Positions 28,284 through 38,310 of a DNA stretch of 64,000 nt are shown here, piece after piece; positions within the stretch are counted from its first letter, which is position 1; the number at the start of each line of letters is the position of its first letter. The notes beneath the pieces are model-generated. The model was not told the DNA's origin and did no database searches. It worked only from the letters and a program-made list of their open reading frames with translations. Source of the stretch: Meridianimarinicoccus roseus (GTDB lineage Bacteria > Pseudomonadota > Alphaproteobacteria > Rhodobacterales > Rhodobacteraceae); assembly GCF_003172915.1 (NCBI RefSeq), contig NZ_QGKU01000021.1, positions 1 through 64,000 on the forward strand. The letters run 5' to 3'. Both the position numbers and the translations under genes were made by a program.

Positions 28284-29432
28284 TCAGCCTGCCGCGCGCG
28301 CGGCCATGAACGCGGCAATCCGGGTCAGCCCCTCGCGGATGTCGGCGGTGCTGGCGGCATAGGAAAAGCGCAGTGTGCGGTGCCCGCGCACCGGGTCGAA
28401 ATCCAGCCCCGGCGTGACCGCGACCCCGGCGCCATCGAGGATCTCGGCAGCCAGCGCGCGGCTGTCGTCAGTCAGATGCGCCACGTCGGCATAGATGTAG
28501 AAGGCACCATCCGGCGGCGCGAGGCGGGTAAAGCCGGCGCGCGGCAGCCCGTCCAGCAGCAGGCGGCGATTCTCGGCATAGGCGGCGCGATACCCTTCGG
28601 CTTGCGCGCGCCCCTGCAAAGCGCCAAGCGCCGCGACCTGCGCGGCATGCGGGGCACAGATGAACATGTTCTGTGCCAGCCGTTCGACACTGCGCACGTG
28701 ATCCTGCGGCACGACCATCCAGCCGATCCGCCAGCCCGTCATGCAGAAATACTTGGAGAACGAGTTGATCACGTAGACCTCGTCGGTCAGTTCCAGCGCA
28801 CTGGTCGCGCGGCCCTCGAAATGCAGCCCGTGATAGATCTCGTCCGAGATGAAGGCGGTGCCTTGCGCATCGCAGGCGTCGATCAGCGCCGACAGCCCGG
28901 CACGGTCCAGGATCGTGCCGGTCGGATTGGCGGGCGAAGCGAAGATCAGCCCGTCCAGTCCCGCTGGCAGATCGCCCGGAGCCATCCTGTGGCCTGCCTC
29001 GGCATGGGTCGGCACCCCCACCGGCAAGAGGTCGAGCGCCTTGAGGATCTGCCGATACGACGGATAGCCGGGCTCTGACACGCCGACGCGCGCGCCAGTG
29101 TCGAACAACGCGGTGAAGGCCAGAAGGAACGCACCTGACGATCCGGCGGTCACGATCACGCGCTCCGGGTCCAGATCGACGCCGTACCAGTCGTCGTAAA
29201 GCCGCGCGATCCCGGCCCGCAGCTCGGGCAGTCCCAGCGCCACGGTATACCCCAGCGACCGGGTCGGCAGCGCCGCCGCCAGCGCCGCGTGCGCGGTGTC
29301 CGGCGCTGGGGTGCCGGGCTGGCCGATTTCCATGTGCACGATCTGGCGGCCCGCCGCCTCGGCGCGCGCAGCGGCTTGGGCCACGTCCATCACGATAAAG
29401 GGATCGACGGCGCTGCGCCTTGATGTTTTCAT
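28284..29432 (-). CDS. Class I/II PLP-dependent aminotransferase
   Basis: This 382-residue enzyme belongs to fold-type I aminotransferases. Visible motifs are VTAGSSGAFLLAF, SPANPTGTI, ISDEIYHGLHF and the PLP lysine in NSFSKYFCMTGWRIGW. A long upstream extension of the frame is arginine-rich and not protein-like, so the ATG at 29432 is used. It is divergent from the BepA-like protease gene with about 50 bp between starts, so their promoters overlap. The amino acid substrate cannot be told; aspartate or an alanine/valine-type acceptor is possible. Confidence 0.88.
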   Translation of the reverse strand: MKTSRRSAVDPFIVMDVAQAAARAEAAGRQIVHMEIGQPGTPAPDTAHAALAAALPTRSLGYTVALGLPELRAGIARLYDDWYGVDLDPERVIVTAGSSGAFLLAFTALFDTGARVGVSEPGYPSYRQILKALDLLPVGVPTHAEAGHRMAPGDLPAGLDGLIFASPANPTGTILDRAGLSALIDACDAQGTAFISDEIYHGLHFEGRATSALELTDEVYVINSFSKYFCMTGWRIGWMVVPQDHVRSVERLAQNMFICAPHAAQVAALGALQGRAQAEGYRAAYAENRRLLLDGLPRAGFTRLAPPDGAFYIYADVAHLTDDSRALAAEILDGAGVAVTPGLDFDPVRGHRTLRFSYAASTADIREGLTRIAAFMAARAAG

Positions 29433-29485
29433 GCATATCTCCGACACGTTGTTCAGTCCGTTCGCATCCCGCGCAGCCGAGGTCA

Positions 29486-30844
29486 ATGCCAGCCACAGCC
29501 CTCCTTCGCACCGCCCGCATTGCCCGGGCCGCCCTTCTGGCCGCCGGGTGCGTGGCGCTGTCGGCGGTCGCCGCGACGGCGCAGGGCCTTCTGCGCGATG
29601 CCGGGATCGAGCACGGGCTGGACCGGCTGGCCCGCCCGATCCTGACAGCGGCCGGCCTGCCCGCCAACCGGACCCGCGTGCTGGTGGTGAACGACACGCA
29701 GATGAATGCATTCGTGGTGGACAGCCGGACGATCTTCGTCACTGCCGGGCTGATCATGCGGCTGGAGAACGCGGCCGAACTTCAGGCCGTCATCGCCCAC
29801 GAAGCCGCGCATATCGCCAACGGGCATTTCGCCCGGCGCGGGCTGAACGCGCAATACGCCCGCAACGCCGCACTCGTCGGGCTCGCGGCCGGTGTCGCGG
29901 CCGGTGCTGCCTCGGGCAATCCCGGGGCCGGAGTGGGCATCGCGCTTGGCACGCAATCCTCGGCGATGCGAAACTTCCTGAGCCACACCCGCGAAGAAGA
30001 GGCCGCCGCAGACAAGTCCGGAATGCGGTATCTCGCCATCGCCGGGGTGGACCCGTTCGCACTGCGCGGCGTGCTGCAGAATTTCGCAGGACAGGAAACG
30101 CTCACGCCGGGCCGCCGCGACCCGTATGCCCAGTCCCACCCGCTGAGCCGCGAACGCCTGCGCTCGGTGGATCTGACGGCCGCGCAACTGACCCCGCCCG
30201 ACCGGGACCGCGCCGACGAAATCTACTGGTTCGACCGCCTGAAGGCCAAGCTGTCGTCCTACCTGCGCACCCCCGCCTACACGATGCAGCGCTATGGTCG
30301 CACGGATACGTCCGACGCCGCCGTGGTCGCGCGGGCGATGGCGCATCACAAGTCGTCCGACCTGCCCGCCGCGCGCGCCGAACTGGCCACCCTGCTCGAG
30401 CGCCACCCGGAAGACGCGTACCTGCACGAGCTGCTGGGCTGGATGGAACTGGAATGGGGCAACGTGGACCGCGCCATCGACGCCTATGCCCGCGCTGCCG
30501 AGCTGGACCCGCGCGAGGCGCTGATCCAGGCGGGTTATGGCCGGGCGCTGCTGGCGCGCGGCACCGCGCAGGACGACGCCCGCGCGCTGGACGTGCTGTC
30601 CGCCGCCCGCGCGCGCGATCCCTATGACGGGAACATGCTGCGCGACCTGTCGATCGCCCACGCCAAGGCGGGCGAGAACGGGCTCGCCTCGCTGGCGACG
30701 GCGGAACGCTATGCCCTGCAGGGCAAGCTCGAGGATGCCGGGGTTCTGGCGGCGCGGGCGGCGGGCACGTTGCCCGTCGGCTCTCCCGCATGGTCCCGCG
30801 CCCAGGACCTGATCCGCGCCGCAGACATGACCAAACGGAGATGA
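29486..30844 (+). CDS. Periplasmic M48 metalloprotease with TPR domain (BepA-like)
   Basis: This 452-residue protein has a signal peptide (to about residue 33), an M48 zinc site HEAAH at 105-109 with a third ligand in REEEAAADKSG, and C-terminal TPR repeats (about 290-430; DLPAARAELATLLERHPEDA). This layout matches BepA/YfgC, which repairs or degrades stalled outer-membrane proteins. ATG 29486 is chosen because it begins the signal peptide and has GAGG before it. A DsbA-like gene follows 4 bp after its stop. Confidence 0.92.
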   Translation: MPATALLRTARIARAALLAAGCVALSAVAATAQGLLRDAGIEHGLDRLARPILTAAGLPANRTRVLVVNDTQMNAFVVDSRTIFVTAGLIMRLENAAELQAVIAHEAAHIANGHFARRGLNAQYARNAALVGLAAGVAAGAASGNPGAGVGIALGTQSSAMRNFLSHTREEEAAADKSGMRYLAIAGVDPFALRGVLQNFAGQETLTPGRRDPYAQSHPLSRERLRSVDLTAAQLTPPDRDRADEIYWFDRLKAKLSSYLRTPAYTMQRYGRTDTSDAAVVARAMAHHKSSDLPAARAELATLLERHPEDAYLHELLGWMELEWGNVDRAIDAYARAAELDPREALIQAGYGRALLARGTAQDDARALDVLSAARARDPYDGNMLRDLSIAHAKAGENGLASLATAERYALQGKLEDAGVLAARAAGTLPVGSPAWSRAQDLIRAADMTKRR

Positions 30845-30848
30845 CACC

Positions 30849-31607
30849 ATGACCCCGACACGTACCCTCGCCGCCGCCTCGCTTGCGCTGGCCGCCTTGG
30901 CCGCCCCTTCGCAGGCCTTCGACATCGACGCCATGAGCGATGCCGAACGCAGCGCCTTCCGCTCGGAGATCCGCTCCTACCTGCTGGACAACCCGGAAGT
31001 GCTGATGGAAGCGATCGGCGTGCTGGAAGCCCGCGAGGCCGAAGCGCAGGCCACGGCCGATGCCGACCTCGTCAGCAGCCTCGGCGACGAGATCTTCCGC
31101 GATGGGCGATCCTGGGTCGGCGGCAACCCGGACGGAGACATCACGCTGGTGGAGTTCATGGACTACCGCTGCGGCTATTGCCGCCGCGCCTTTCCCGAGG
31201 TCGAGCAACTTCTGGAAACCGACGGCAACATTCGCCTAGTAGTCAAGGAGTTCCCGATCCTGGGCGAGGAATCCCTGCTCGCCTCACGCTTCGCCATCTC
31301 GGCACGGCTGATCGCGGGAGACGATGCCTACAAGGCCGTTCATGACGCGCTCATCACGCAGCGCGCGTCGGTGACGACCGCCAGCCTTTCGAAGCTCGCC
31401 GACGATCTCGACCTCGACGGCGACGCGATCCTTGCAGGCATGGAGGCCCCCCTTGTGACCGAGGAAATCCGCGCCAACCACGACCTCGCGCGCAAGCTGG
31501 ACATCAACGGCACGCCCAGCTTCATCCTCGAGGACGAGATGCTGCGCGGCTACGTTCCGCTGGCCCGTATGCAGGAGCTCGTCGCGCAAGTCCGCGCCGA
31601 CGACTAG
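30849..31607 (+). CDS. Periplasmic DsbA-family thiol-disulfide protein
   Basis: This 252-residue protein has a signal peptide (about 1-23), a helical N-terminal segment (about 28-85) and a thioredoxin domain with active site CGYC (108-111) and cis-proline in INGTPSF (about 226-232). The extra N-terminal helices resemble the ScsC/BdbD group, which can trimerise or act as isomerase. It is 4 bp downstream of the BepA-like gene, so the two make an outer-membrane-protein folding and quality-control pair. Confidence 0.92.
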   Translation: MTPTRTLAAASLALAALAAPSQAFDIDAMSDAERSAFRSEIRSYLLDNPEVLMEAIGVLEAREAEAQATADADLVSSLGDEIFRDGRSWVGGNPDGDITLVEFMDYRCGYCRRAFPEVEQLLETDGNIRLVVKEFPILGEESLLASRFAISARLIAGDDAYKAVHDALITQRASVTTASLSKLADDLDLDGDAILAGMEAPLVTEEIRANHDLARKLDINGTPSFILEDEMLRGYVPLARMQELVAQVRADD

Positions 31608-31829
31608 GTCCGGCGCGCGCGGGGTGGAGGCAACGGCTGCCCTGGCCCGCGCGGCGCCCCATCGTGGGCTCAGTCCAATATGCGTTTGGCCGCGCTTTCG
31701 ACGAGCCCGGTATCAACCCGCTGACAAAGCGGGCAAGCTGACCGATGTGCGTGATCAATCGTGTGGCTCGGCTTTGATACTTTTTTGGGTAGCCAAGACA
31801 TAGTCGATCTTGAGGATCGGTGTTTGATC

Positions 31830-32366
31830 TTACACCGGTCCGACACCGGTCAGGTTGGCCCAAAGCACCCTGCGAATGCGGCTGCGGATAAAAAAAGCTG
31901 TGAAATCCGAAACATGGCCACGAAGCTGCGCACGATCCGCCATCTCGCAAATGTAGCCCAACCGGGCTTTAATATACCCATCGACCCATCGACCCATCGA
32001 CCCATCGACCCATCGACCCATCGACCCATCGACCCATCGACCCATCGACCCATCGACCCATCGACCCATCGACCCGGCCGACACCAAGACGGAATACGCG
32101 TCAAGAAGCGTCCATTTGTACCGCCTGTTGTCCACGAAGACGTCGCACCCAAAATATTCCTGGAAGATCCGGTTCGTGTTCACCTGCCATGGTTGAGAAG
32201 TTCGCCGCCAAGTGCGCCGATCACGACCCGCTTCGTCCCTATGAGGGCGGATAGCCACACCAACATACCCTCTGCACACAAGGCGTCTGAGTTCTCTAGA
32301 CGCGCAAAGATCGACACCGATCACGGCAACTGTTGCGATGTCCATCAAGTCAACACGCACGTTCAC
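31830..32366 (-). CDS. Unrecognised open frame containing the octanucleotide repeat
   Basis: This frame (178 codons, GTG start) has a natural-looking part before the repeat (RIFQEYFGCDVFVDNRRYKW and LLDAYSVLVSAG), then the repeat read as (SMGRWVDG)n, then 52 residues ending RRVLWANLTGVGPV. No family is recognised. A second minus-strand frame (31850-32152) also crosses the repeat and gives a different hydrophobic tail (SQLFLSAAAFAGCFGPT). It could be a decayed gene, a phase-variable gene or chance. Confidence 0.25.
   Translation of the reverse strand: MNVRVDLMDIATVAVIGVDLCASRELRRLVCRGYVGVAIRPHRDEAGRDRRTWRRTSQPWQVNTNRIFQEYFGCDVFVDNRRYKWTLLDAYSVLVSAGSMGRWVDGSMGRWVDGSMGRWVDGSMGRWVDGYIKARLGYICEMADRAQLRGHVSDFTAFFIRSRIRRVLWANLTGVGPV
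31977..32075. repeat. 8-bp tandem repeat, 12 perfect copies
   Basis: CCCATCGA is repeated 12 times without error from 31977 to 32072, followed by a partial CCC. Because 8 is not a multiple of 3 and no frame has a stop, every frame of a strand gives the same 8-residue cycle (PIDPSTHR on plus, SMGRWVDG on minus). Loss or gain of one copy shifts the downstream frame. Confidence 0.98.
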
Positions 32367-32449
32367 GAGGATAGCGCGATTTCCAATCGAACGTCGTACC
32401 TTGCAAGCCGAAACGAAAGGGCTTTTCTGCCCAGCCGGGGCGCGGGCGG

Positions 32450-33580
32450 TTACTCCGCCGCTTCCGGCGCCGCTGCCGCTGCGTCGATCTCGGCGGCTTT
32501 CTTCTCAACCTGCTCGACGATGTGGTCGATCATCTGGTCGTTGCTCAGTTTGTGGCTCTGCTTGCCTGCAAGATAGACCATGCCGGACCCGGCGCCGCCG
32601 CCGGTAAAGCCCACATCGGTCATCAGCGCCTCGCCCGGCCCGTTCACGACGCAGCCGATGATGCTGAGGCTCATGGGCGTCTTGATGTGCTCCAGACGCT
32701 TTTCCAGCGCCTCGACCGTCTTGATCACGTCGAAACCCTGCCGTGCGCAGGACGGGCACGAGATGATGTTCACGCCGCGATGGCGCAAGCCCAGCGACTT
32801 GAGGATCTCGTAACCGACCTTCACCTCTTCCACCGGGTCGGCGGACAGCGAAACGCGGATCGTGTCGCCGATGCCCATCCACAGAAGGTTGCCCAGCCCG
32901 ATGGCCGACTTGATTGTGCCGGACATGAGACCGCCCGCCTCGGTGATGCCAAGATGGATCGGCGCATCGGTCGCTTCGGCAAGGCTCTGGTAGGCAGCGG
33001 CGGCCAGGAACACGTCTGACGCCTTCACGCTGATCTTGAACTCGTGGAAGTCGTTGTCCTGCAGGATGCGAATATGGTCGAGCCCCGACTCTACCATCGC
33101 CTCCGGGCAGGGCTCGCCGTATTTTTCCAGCAGGTCGCGCTCCAGAGATCCGGCGTTGACCCCGATGCGGATCGAACAGCCGTGATCGCGGGCCGCCGCG
33201 ATCACCTCGCGCACGCGCTTCTCGTCGCCGATATTTCCGGGGTTGATGCGCAGGCAGGCGGCGCCCGCCTCGGCCGCCTCGATCGCGCGGCGATAGTGGA
33301 AATGGATGTCCGCCACGATCGGCACCGGGCTTTCCCGCACGATATCGCGCAGCGCGCGCGTGGCCGCCTCGTCAGGCGTCGACACGCGAACGATGTCGGC
33401 GCCCGCTTCGGCGCAGGCCTGGATCTGTGCCACGGTCGCCGCGACATCGGAGCTGTCGGTATTGGTCATCGTCTGCACGCTGATCGGCGCATCGCCGCCG
33501 ACCGGCACCGACCCGACCATGATCTGCCGCGACTTGCGGCGGTCGATGTTGCGCCACGGGCGGATGGGATTGTGCGACAT
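32450..33580 (-). CDS. ispG: 4-hydroxy-3-methylbut-2-enyl-diphosphate synthase
   Basis: IspG is the [4Fe-4S] enzyme of the MEP isoprenoid pathway that reduces MEcPP to HMBPP, in most bacteria with flavodoxin. The 376-residue protein has cluster cysteines C275 and C278 ([10 protein letters not shown]), C310 ([10 protein letters not shown]) and catalytic-region E317. The ATG at 33580 gives the family start [20 protein letters not shown]. It follows the rodZ-like gene on the same strand by about 100 bp. The C-terminus has an alanine/glutamate tail. Confidence 0.97.
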   Translation of the reverse strand: MSHNPIRPWRNIDRRKSRQIMVGSVPVGGDAPISVQTMTNTDSSDVAATVAQIQACAEAGADIVRVSTPDEAATRALRDIVRESPVPIVADIHFHYRRAIEAAEAGAACLRINPGNIGDEKRVREVIAAARDHGCSIRIGVNAGSLERDLLEKYGEPCPEAMVESGLDHIRILQDNDFHEFKISVKASDVFLAAAAYQSLAEATDAPIHLGITEAGGLMSGTIKSAIGLGNLLWMGIGDTIRVSLSADPVEEVKVGYEILKSLGLRHRGVNIISCPSCARQGFDVIKTVEALEKRLEHIKTPMSLSIIGCVVNGPGEALMTDVGFTGGGAGSGMVYLAGKQSHKLSNDQMIDHIVEQVEKKAAEIDAAAAAPEAAE

Positions 33581-33677
33581 GGGACTGTCCCCGATTGACT
33601 GCGTTTGCCCAGACAATAGGCGCGCCCGGCCCCCATCGCAACGGGCGGGCGGACACGATCGCGCGGCGATGGCGCGT

Positions 33678-34898
33678 CTATTCGTCTTGCGCGGGCTGTT
33701 CCAGCGGATTGTCCGGCGCGATCACCAGTTCCGCCATGCGCGCAAGTTCCGGATCGGCCTCGAGGTCCGCGATGACATAGGCCTGCGAAAGCGCTTCGGC
33801 CGACAATTCGACGTTCTTGGCGACCGACGTGCCGGGGCCTGCCGGGCCGTAGGTCTCGCCATTGACGGCGAAATAGACCGATCCCGAATTGCCCGCGCGC
33901 AGCGTCGGCGCAACTTCGCTGTCGGGCAGCACGAACCGCTCGCCCTCCTCAAGGATCTTCTCCAGCAGGACGGTGCCGTCGGCGGCGCGCACCCGCACCC
34001 AGGCCGGACGGCGGGCGAACAGCACCACTTCGGGCGGGGGTGCCTGTACCACCTGCACTTCGGGCGCCGCAGGTGCCTCGGGTTCCGCGCGCACCGGCGG
34101 CGGGGCAAGCTCGGGGTCGGGCGGCAGGGCGGCGGCGGCATAGACCCCCTGCCCGGCCGGGTCGAGCGTGGCGATGGGCCCGTCGCGCGGCACCAGCACG
34201 GGCGTGTCCAGCGCCTGCGGGCGATACAGCCGTTCCATCGCTGCGGGTGTCGGCGCGGTGTTGTCGATGCCAAGCCCGGCTGTGTCGAACACCTCGGTCT
34301 CGGGGGCGGCCCCACTGAGCGGTGTTTCCACAGGTGCCAGCGTGACGCGCTGGATCTCCTGGATCACCGACCAGCCGCCATAGCCCAGCACGCCTGCCAG
34401 CCCCGCCAACACCAGAACCGACCCGATCGCGCCGGCCTGCAACTGATGGAACGGCCCCTGAGTCGGCGCTGTACTGATCGGGCTGCGCGCCAGCATCGCC
34501 GCGCTCGGGTCGGACTTGCGCGGTCCCGCCGCACGGGTCGCGCGCCCGGCACCGGGCTTGCGGGTATAGACCTGCGCCTCCAGCCCGCCGACATGGGAAA
34601 AGCCGCTTTGCGCGCAGAACCGCTGGTACACCCAGTCCGGGTTCATCCCGAGATAGCGCGCATAAGACCGTACATAGCCGGGGATGAAGCCGGGCGTTTC
34701 GAACACGGACAGGTCCGCATCTTCGATCCCGGCAAGATATTCGGCCTTGATCTTGATGTCGCGCTGAACGTCAAGAAGGGACTTGCCCTTGGTCGCACGC
34801 TCGCCGCGCATGAGATCACCCAGCGTCAACTCGTAATCGTCGAAGCTCTTGATCCTGGTGTCACGCGATTGCGTGGGCCCCTCGGAGTGCCCGTTCAT
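33678..34898 (-). CDS. rodZ: RodZ-like helix-turn-helix membrane protein
   Basis: This 406-residue protein has an N-terminal Xre-type HTH of the RodZ kind (about 24-95; [20 protein letters not shown] and [15 protein letters not shown]), a basic linker, one membrane helix (about 156-176), a proline-rich periplasmic linker and a C-terminal DUF4115 domain (about 290-375). RodZ links MreB to the wall-building machine and sets rod shape. A small palindrome (GACATG-TCC-CATGTC, 34901-34915) sits just before its ATG. ispG follows. Confidence 0.88.
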   Translation of the reverse strand: MNGHSEGPTQSRDTRIKSFDDYELTLGDLMRGERATKGKSLLDVQRDIKIKAEYLAGIEDADLSVFETPGFIPGYVRSYARYLGMNPDWVYQRFCAQSGFSHVGGLEAQVYTRKPGAGRATRAAGPRKSDPSAAMLARSPISTAPTQGPFHQLQAGAIGSVLVLAGLAGVLGYGGWSVIQEIQRVTLAPVETPLSGAAPETEVFDTAGLGIDNTAPTPAAMERLYRPQALDTPVLVPRDGPIATLDPAGQGVYAAAALPPDPELAPPPVRAEPEAPAAPEVQVVQAPPPEVVLFARRPAWVRVRAADGTVLLEKILEEGERFVLPDSEVAPTLRAGNSGSVYFAVNGETYGPAGPGTSVAKNVELSAEALSQAYVIADLEADPELARMAELVIAPDNPLEQPAQDE

Positions 34899-35084
34899 GC
34901 GACATGTCCCATGTCTACTGCCCTATGCCCCTGCATCCGCGCGATTCGTGCAGCACGGTTTGCTTAATGCCATACTAGCACAGCAACGGAAATGGCGCAC
35001 CTGCCTTGCGAGCGCGCTATCGCATAACGCGAGTTCAGGCAACCCGCCGCGCGGCGCAAGGTTAGCTTCCGGGCAACAGAGGGA

Positions 35085-36308
35085 TCAGGCCGACAGGCTT
35101 TGTCTGGCAAGCGCGCATTGCGACCACAACGCGTCCAGCGCCTTGACCAGCCGGTCCATGTCCTGCGGCGTGTGCACCGGCGACGGGGTGAAGCGAAGCC
35201 GTTCGGTACCGCGCGGCACGGTGGGAAAGTTGATCGGCTGGACATAGATGCCGTTGTCGCGCAGCAGCCGGTCCGAAATCATCTTGCACTTCACAGGGTC
35301 GCCCACCGGCACAGGCACGATATGGCTTCCGTGGTCGATCAACGGCAGGCCGATCCCCTTCAGCCGTAGCTTCAGCACGCGGGCCTGTTCCTGGTGGCGC
35401 CGGCGCAGCGCGTCGTCGCCCTTCAGATGGCGGATCGATGCCGCCGCACCCGCCGCGATCGCGGGCGGTATGGAGGTCGTGAAGATGAAGCCCGGCGCGT
35501 AGGAGCGGATCGCGTCAACCATGCGCTCGGACGCGGCGATGTAGCCGCCCATCACGCCATAGGCCTTGCCCAGCGTGCCGTTGATGATGTCGATCCTATG
35601 TGCCAGCCCGTCGCGTTCGCTCACGCCGCCGCCGCGCTGGCCGTACAGCCCGACCGCGTGCACCTCGTCGATATAAGTCAGCGCGCCGAATTTCTCGGCA
35701 AGATCGCAGATCTGTTCGATGGGGCCGAAGTCGCCGTCCATCGAATAGACCGATTCAAAGGCGACCAGCTTCGGCGCCGCCGGGTCGAGCCCTTCGAGGA
35801 TCTCGCGCAGGTGGGCCACGTCATTGTGACGGAAGATATGCTTCTCGCAGCGCCCGTGCTTGATCCCCTCGATCATCGAGGCATGGTTCAACTCGTCCGA
35901 GATGATGATCAGGCCGGGAAACAGCCGCGGCAGAGTGCTCAGCGTCGCATCATTGGCGATGTAGGCCGAGGTGAAGACAAGCGCGTCTTCCTTGCCGTGA
36001 AGGTCGGCCAGTTCTGCCTCAAGCCGCCGGTGATACACCGTCGTGCCGGAAATGTTGCGCGTGCCCCCCGACCCCGCGCCGGTGGCGTCCAGCGCCTCGT
36101 GCATCGCGGACAGCACGACCGGGTGCTGCCCCATCCCCAGATAGTCGTTGCCGCACCATACCGTGATCGGCTGCTCCGCGCCGTCCGGACGGGTCCAGTT
36201 GGCATGGGGGAACTGGCCGTTGCGCCGCTCGATGTCGATGAAAGTGCGATAGCGGCCTTCATCGTGAAGGCGGCCGATCGCTGCGTCGAGCTGGGCATCG
36301 TAGTCCAA
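35085..36308 (-). CDS. hemA: 5-aminolevulinate synthase (TTG start)
   Basis: ALA synthase condenses glycine and succinyl-CoA, the first step of haem in alphaproteobacteria. The frame is open to an ATG at 36395, but AGGAGG followed by 7 nt then TTG (36308-36306) gives a better start. This yields [20 protein letters not shown], 407 residues, and puts the PLP lysine ([13 protein letters not shown]) at position 248, the same number as in Rhodobacter capsulatus HemA. Other motifs are [21 protein letters not shown] and [12 protein letters not shown]. The gene is divergent from the M20 peptidase. I looked for an FNR-type box upstream and saw none. Confidence 0.96.
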   Translation of the reverse strand: MDYDAQLDAAIGRLHDEGRYRTFIDIERRNGQFPHANWTRPDGAEQPITVWCGNDYLGMGQHPVVLSAMHEALDATGAGSGGTRNISGTTVYHRRLEAELADLHGKEDALVFTSAYIANDATLSTLPRLFPGLIIISDELNHASMIEGIKHGRCEKHIFRHNDVAHLREILEGLDPAAPKLVAFESVYSMDGDFGPIEQICDLAEKFGALTYIDEVHAVGLYGQRGGGVSERDGLAHRIDIINGTLGKAYGVMGGYIAASERMVDAIRSYAPGFIFTTSIPPAIAAGAAASIRHLKGDDALRRRHQEQARVLKLRLKGIGLPLIDHGSHIVPVPVGDPVKCKMISDRLLRDNGIYVQPINFPTVPRGTERLRFTPSPVHTPQDMDRLVKALDALWSQCALARQSLSA

Positions 36309-36545
36309 GGTCAGTCCTCCTGCGGTGCCGGTCGCGTCGGCGGCACGGTCGTCCTCTTCGGGCGCGTCCAAAAAAACGTCTCGCATGCGTGACACAGAAT
36401 ACTTCCCCTGCGCAATATCGACGAACGGCTACAAAATGCCGCTTGCCGCAAGAGCCGCCTTCCATGCCGCCGCGTCCGGCCGCCACGGGGCTTTCGCCCT
36501 GCCCGCGGCATGGATACGGTGCTTCGTGTGATACTAGGAGTGCAC

Positions 36546-37925
36546 ATGACCCTTGCCAGAGTTCTTTCGGCTATCGACGACGATCTTGATGCGGCGCTTG
36601 GCCGCCTCTGCGATCTTCTCGCGATCCCGTCCATTTCCACCGATCCCGCCCATGCCGACGACTGCGCGCGCGCGGCCGACTGGCTGGTGGCCGATCTCGC
36701 TGCGCTCGGTTTCGAGGCGCGGGCCTGCCCGACGCCCGGTCACCCGATGGTCGTGGCCCATGGCGGCAGCGGCGACGGCCCTCATGTGCTGTTCTACGGC
36801 CACTACGACGTGCAGCCGGTGGACCCGCTGGAGCTGTGGAACCGCCCGCCGTTCGAACCAGCGCTGGAGGACACGCCCAAGGGCCGGGTGATCCGCGCGC
36901 GCGGCGCGTCCGACGACAAGGGCCAGCTGATGACCTTCATAGAGGCGTGCCGCGCCTGGACCGCCGTGAACGGCTCCCTGCCCGGCCGCATCACGATCTT
37001 CCTCGAAGGCGAAGAGGAAAGCGGCTCCCCCTCGCTCGTGCCGTTTCTGAAGGACAACACCGAGACACTGAAGGCCGACATCGCGCTGATCTGCGACACC
37101 GGGCTATTCGCTGACAGGGTGCCGGGCATCGTGACCCAGTTGCGCGGTTTGGTGGGCGAACAGGTTACCATCCACGGCCCCGACAAGGACCTTCATTCGG
37201 GCATGTTCGGCGGCATCGCCATGAACCCCGCGCGGGTGCTGGCGCGGCTGCTGGCCGGGCTGCACGACGATACCGGGCGCGTGACGCTGCCGTGCTTCTA
37301 CGATGGCGTGCCGCCGCTGCCGGACGATCTGCGCGCGCAGTGGGACGGGCTGAACTTCGACGCGACCGCCTTCCTGCACGAAGTCGGCCTGTCCGTGCCA
37401 GCGGGCGAGCACGGCAAGACCCCGCTGGAGATGATCTGGTCGCAGCCAACCTGCGAGATCAACGGCATGTGGTCGGGCTATACCGGGGCGGGGTTCAAGA
37501 CCGTGCTGCCCGCGCAGGCCCACGCCAAGGTCAGCTTCCGTCTGGTCGGGCAACAGGACCCGCTGGCGATCCGCGACGCGTTCCGCGCCTACGTCAGGGG
37601 CAACCTGCCGGCCGACTGCACCGCCGAGTTTCACGACCACGGCGCCTCTCCTGCCAGCCAGATGGCGACGGACCATCCCGCCTTCGAACGGGCCCGCGGC
37701 GCGCTCAGCGACGAATGGCCGGCCGAGGCGGCCTTCGTCGGCTCGGGCGGGTCGATCCCGGTGGCGGGTTACTTCAAGTCGATCCTCGACATGGATTCGA
37801 TGCTGATCGGCTTCGCCAAGGACGACGACGCGCTGCATTCCCCGAACGAGAAGTACGACGTTGAAAGCTTCCACAAGGGCATGCGCAGCTGGGCGCGCAT
37901 CCTAGCCGCGCTGAACCCGTCCTGA
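36546..37925 (+). CDS. M20-family dipeptidase/metallopeptidase
   Basis: This 459-residue zinc enzyme of the M20 (DUG1/CNDP-like) group cuts dipeptides or similar amides. Metal and catalytic residues are H86 and D88 (FYGHYDVQP), D123 (GASDDKG), E156/E157 (LEGEEESGS) and the later DTGLF and DDALHSPNE histidine. TAGGAG lies 5 nt before ATG 36546, which fixes the start over an earlier frame-open ATG at 36510. A strong hairpin follows the stop. Confidence 0.92.
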   Translation: MTLARVLSAIDDDLDAALGRLCDLLAIPSISTDPAHADDCARAADWLVADLAALGFEARACPTPGHPMVVAHGGSGDGPHVLFYGHYDVQPVDPLELWNRPPFEPALEDTPKGRVIRARGASDDKGQLMTFIEACRAWTAVNGSLPGRITIFLEGEEESGSPSLVPFLKDNTETLKADIALICDTGLFADRVPGIVTQLRGLVGEQVTIHGPDKDLHSGMFGGIAMNPARVLARLLAGLHDDTGRVTLPCFYDGVPPLPDDLRAQWDGLNFDATAFLHEVGLSVPAGEHGKTPLEMIWSQPTCEINGMWSGYTGAGFKTVLPAQAHAKVSFRLVGQQDPLAIRDAFRAYVRGNLPADCTAEFHDHGASPASQMATDHPAFERARGALSDEWPAEAAFVGSGGSIPVAGYFKSILDMDSMLIGFAKDDDALHSPNEKYDVESFHKGMRSWARILAALNPS

Positions 37926-37938
37926 CCGCCGCACACGA

Positions 37939-37970
37939 AAAGACCCGGCTCCTGACGGGGCCGGGTCTTT
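37939..37970 (+). terminator. Intrinsic terminator after the M20 gene
   Basis: AAAGACCCGGC (37939-37949) pairs with GCCGGGTCTTT (37960-37970) around a 10-nt loop. The stem ends in TTT, so it may work from both sides. Confidence 0.85.
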
Positions 37971-37980
37971 CGGGCGCAAG

Positions 37981-38057
37981 TGGCGCGGTTGACGGGGCTC
38001 GAACCCGCGACCCCCGGCGTGACAGGCCGGTACTCTAACCAACTGAGCTACAACCGC
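37981..38057 (-). tRNA. tRNA-Asp (GTC), copy 1
   Basis: The minus strand reads a 77-nt tRNA with acceptor GCGGTTG/CAACCGC, anticodon GTC in CCTGTCACG, T-loop GGTTCGAGCCC, discriminator G as usual for tRNA-Asp, and an encoded CCA end. It is identical to the copy at 38234-38310. Confidence 0.97.
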
Positions 38058-38233
38058 GCAGCGCCTTGCGTTCGGGCGGGATAGTTTGCCGCGCCGGGAG
38101 CGTCAAGCGCCTTTCGCACGAGGCGCGCGATTTTCTTGCCGCCCGCCGCAGTGCCCGGACCGCATGAACACAATGCCGCAACGGCATGGGAACGCGGTGT
38201 TTTCAACTGAAATGGAAGGGTTTCTGGCAGCGG

Positions 38234-38310
38234 TGGCGCGGTTGACGGGGCTCGAACCCGCGACCCCCGGCGTGACAGGCCGGTACTCTAACCAACTGAG
38301 CTACAACCGC
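38234..38310 (-). tRNA. tRNA-Asp (GTC), copy 2
   Basis: This is identical over 77 nt to the tRNA-Asp at 37981-38057, including the encoded CCA. The 176 bp between the copies are unrelated to the region on the other side, so only the tRNA itself is duplicated. Confidence 0.97.

Larger units (their letters stand above)
31608..32449. other. 842-bp lower-GC stretch between DsbA-like gene and ispG
   Basis: This stretch is visibly poorer in G+C than the rest (about half G+C in many lines) and holds no recognised gene. It begins with a GC-rich hairpin (CGCGCGGG 31616-31623 with CCCGCGCG 31646-31653) that may end the DsbA-like transcript. Then come the 8-bp tandem repeat and an open frame on the minus strand. 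Near the right end GGGC-AGAAAA-GCCC plus TTT on the minus strand could stop ispG transcription. Composition and content suggest acquired or decaying DNA. Confidence 0.6.

Noticed and set aside
31977-32075. CRISPR array
   Set aside because: The unit is 8 bp with no spacers, so it is a simple tandem repeat.
31761-32576. Plus-strand frame of 271 codons through the octamer repeat
   Set aside because: It runs into the antisense of ispG and is rich in Ser, His and Pro with no motif; not kept as a gene.
36309-36545. FNR-type box between hemA and the M20 gene
   Set aside because: No TTGAT-N4-ATCAA match was found by eye on either strand.
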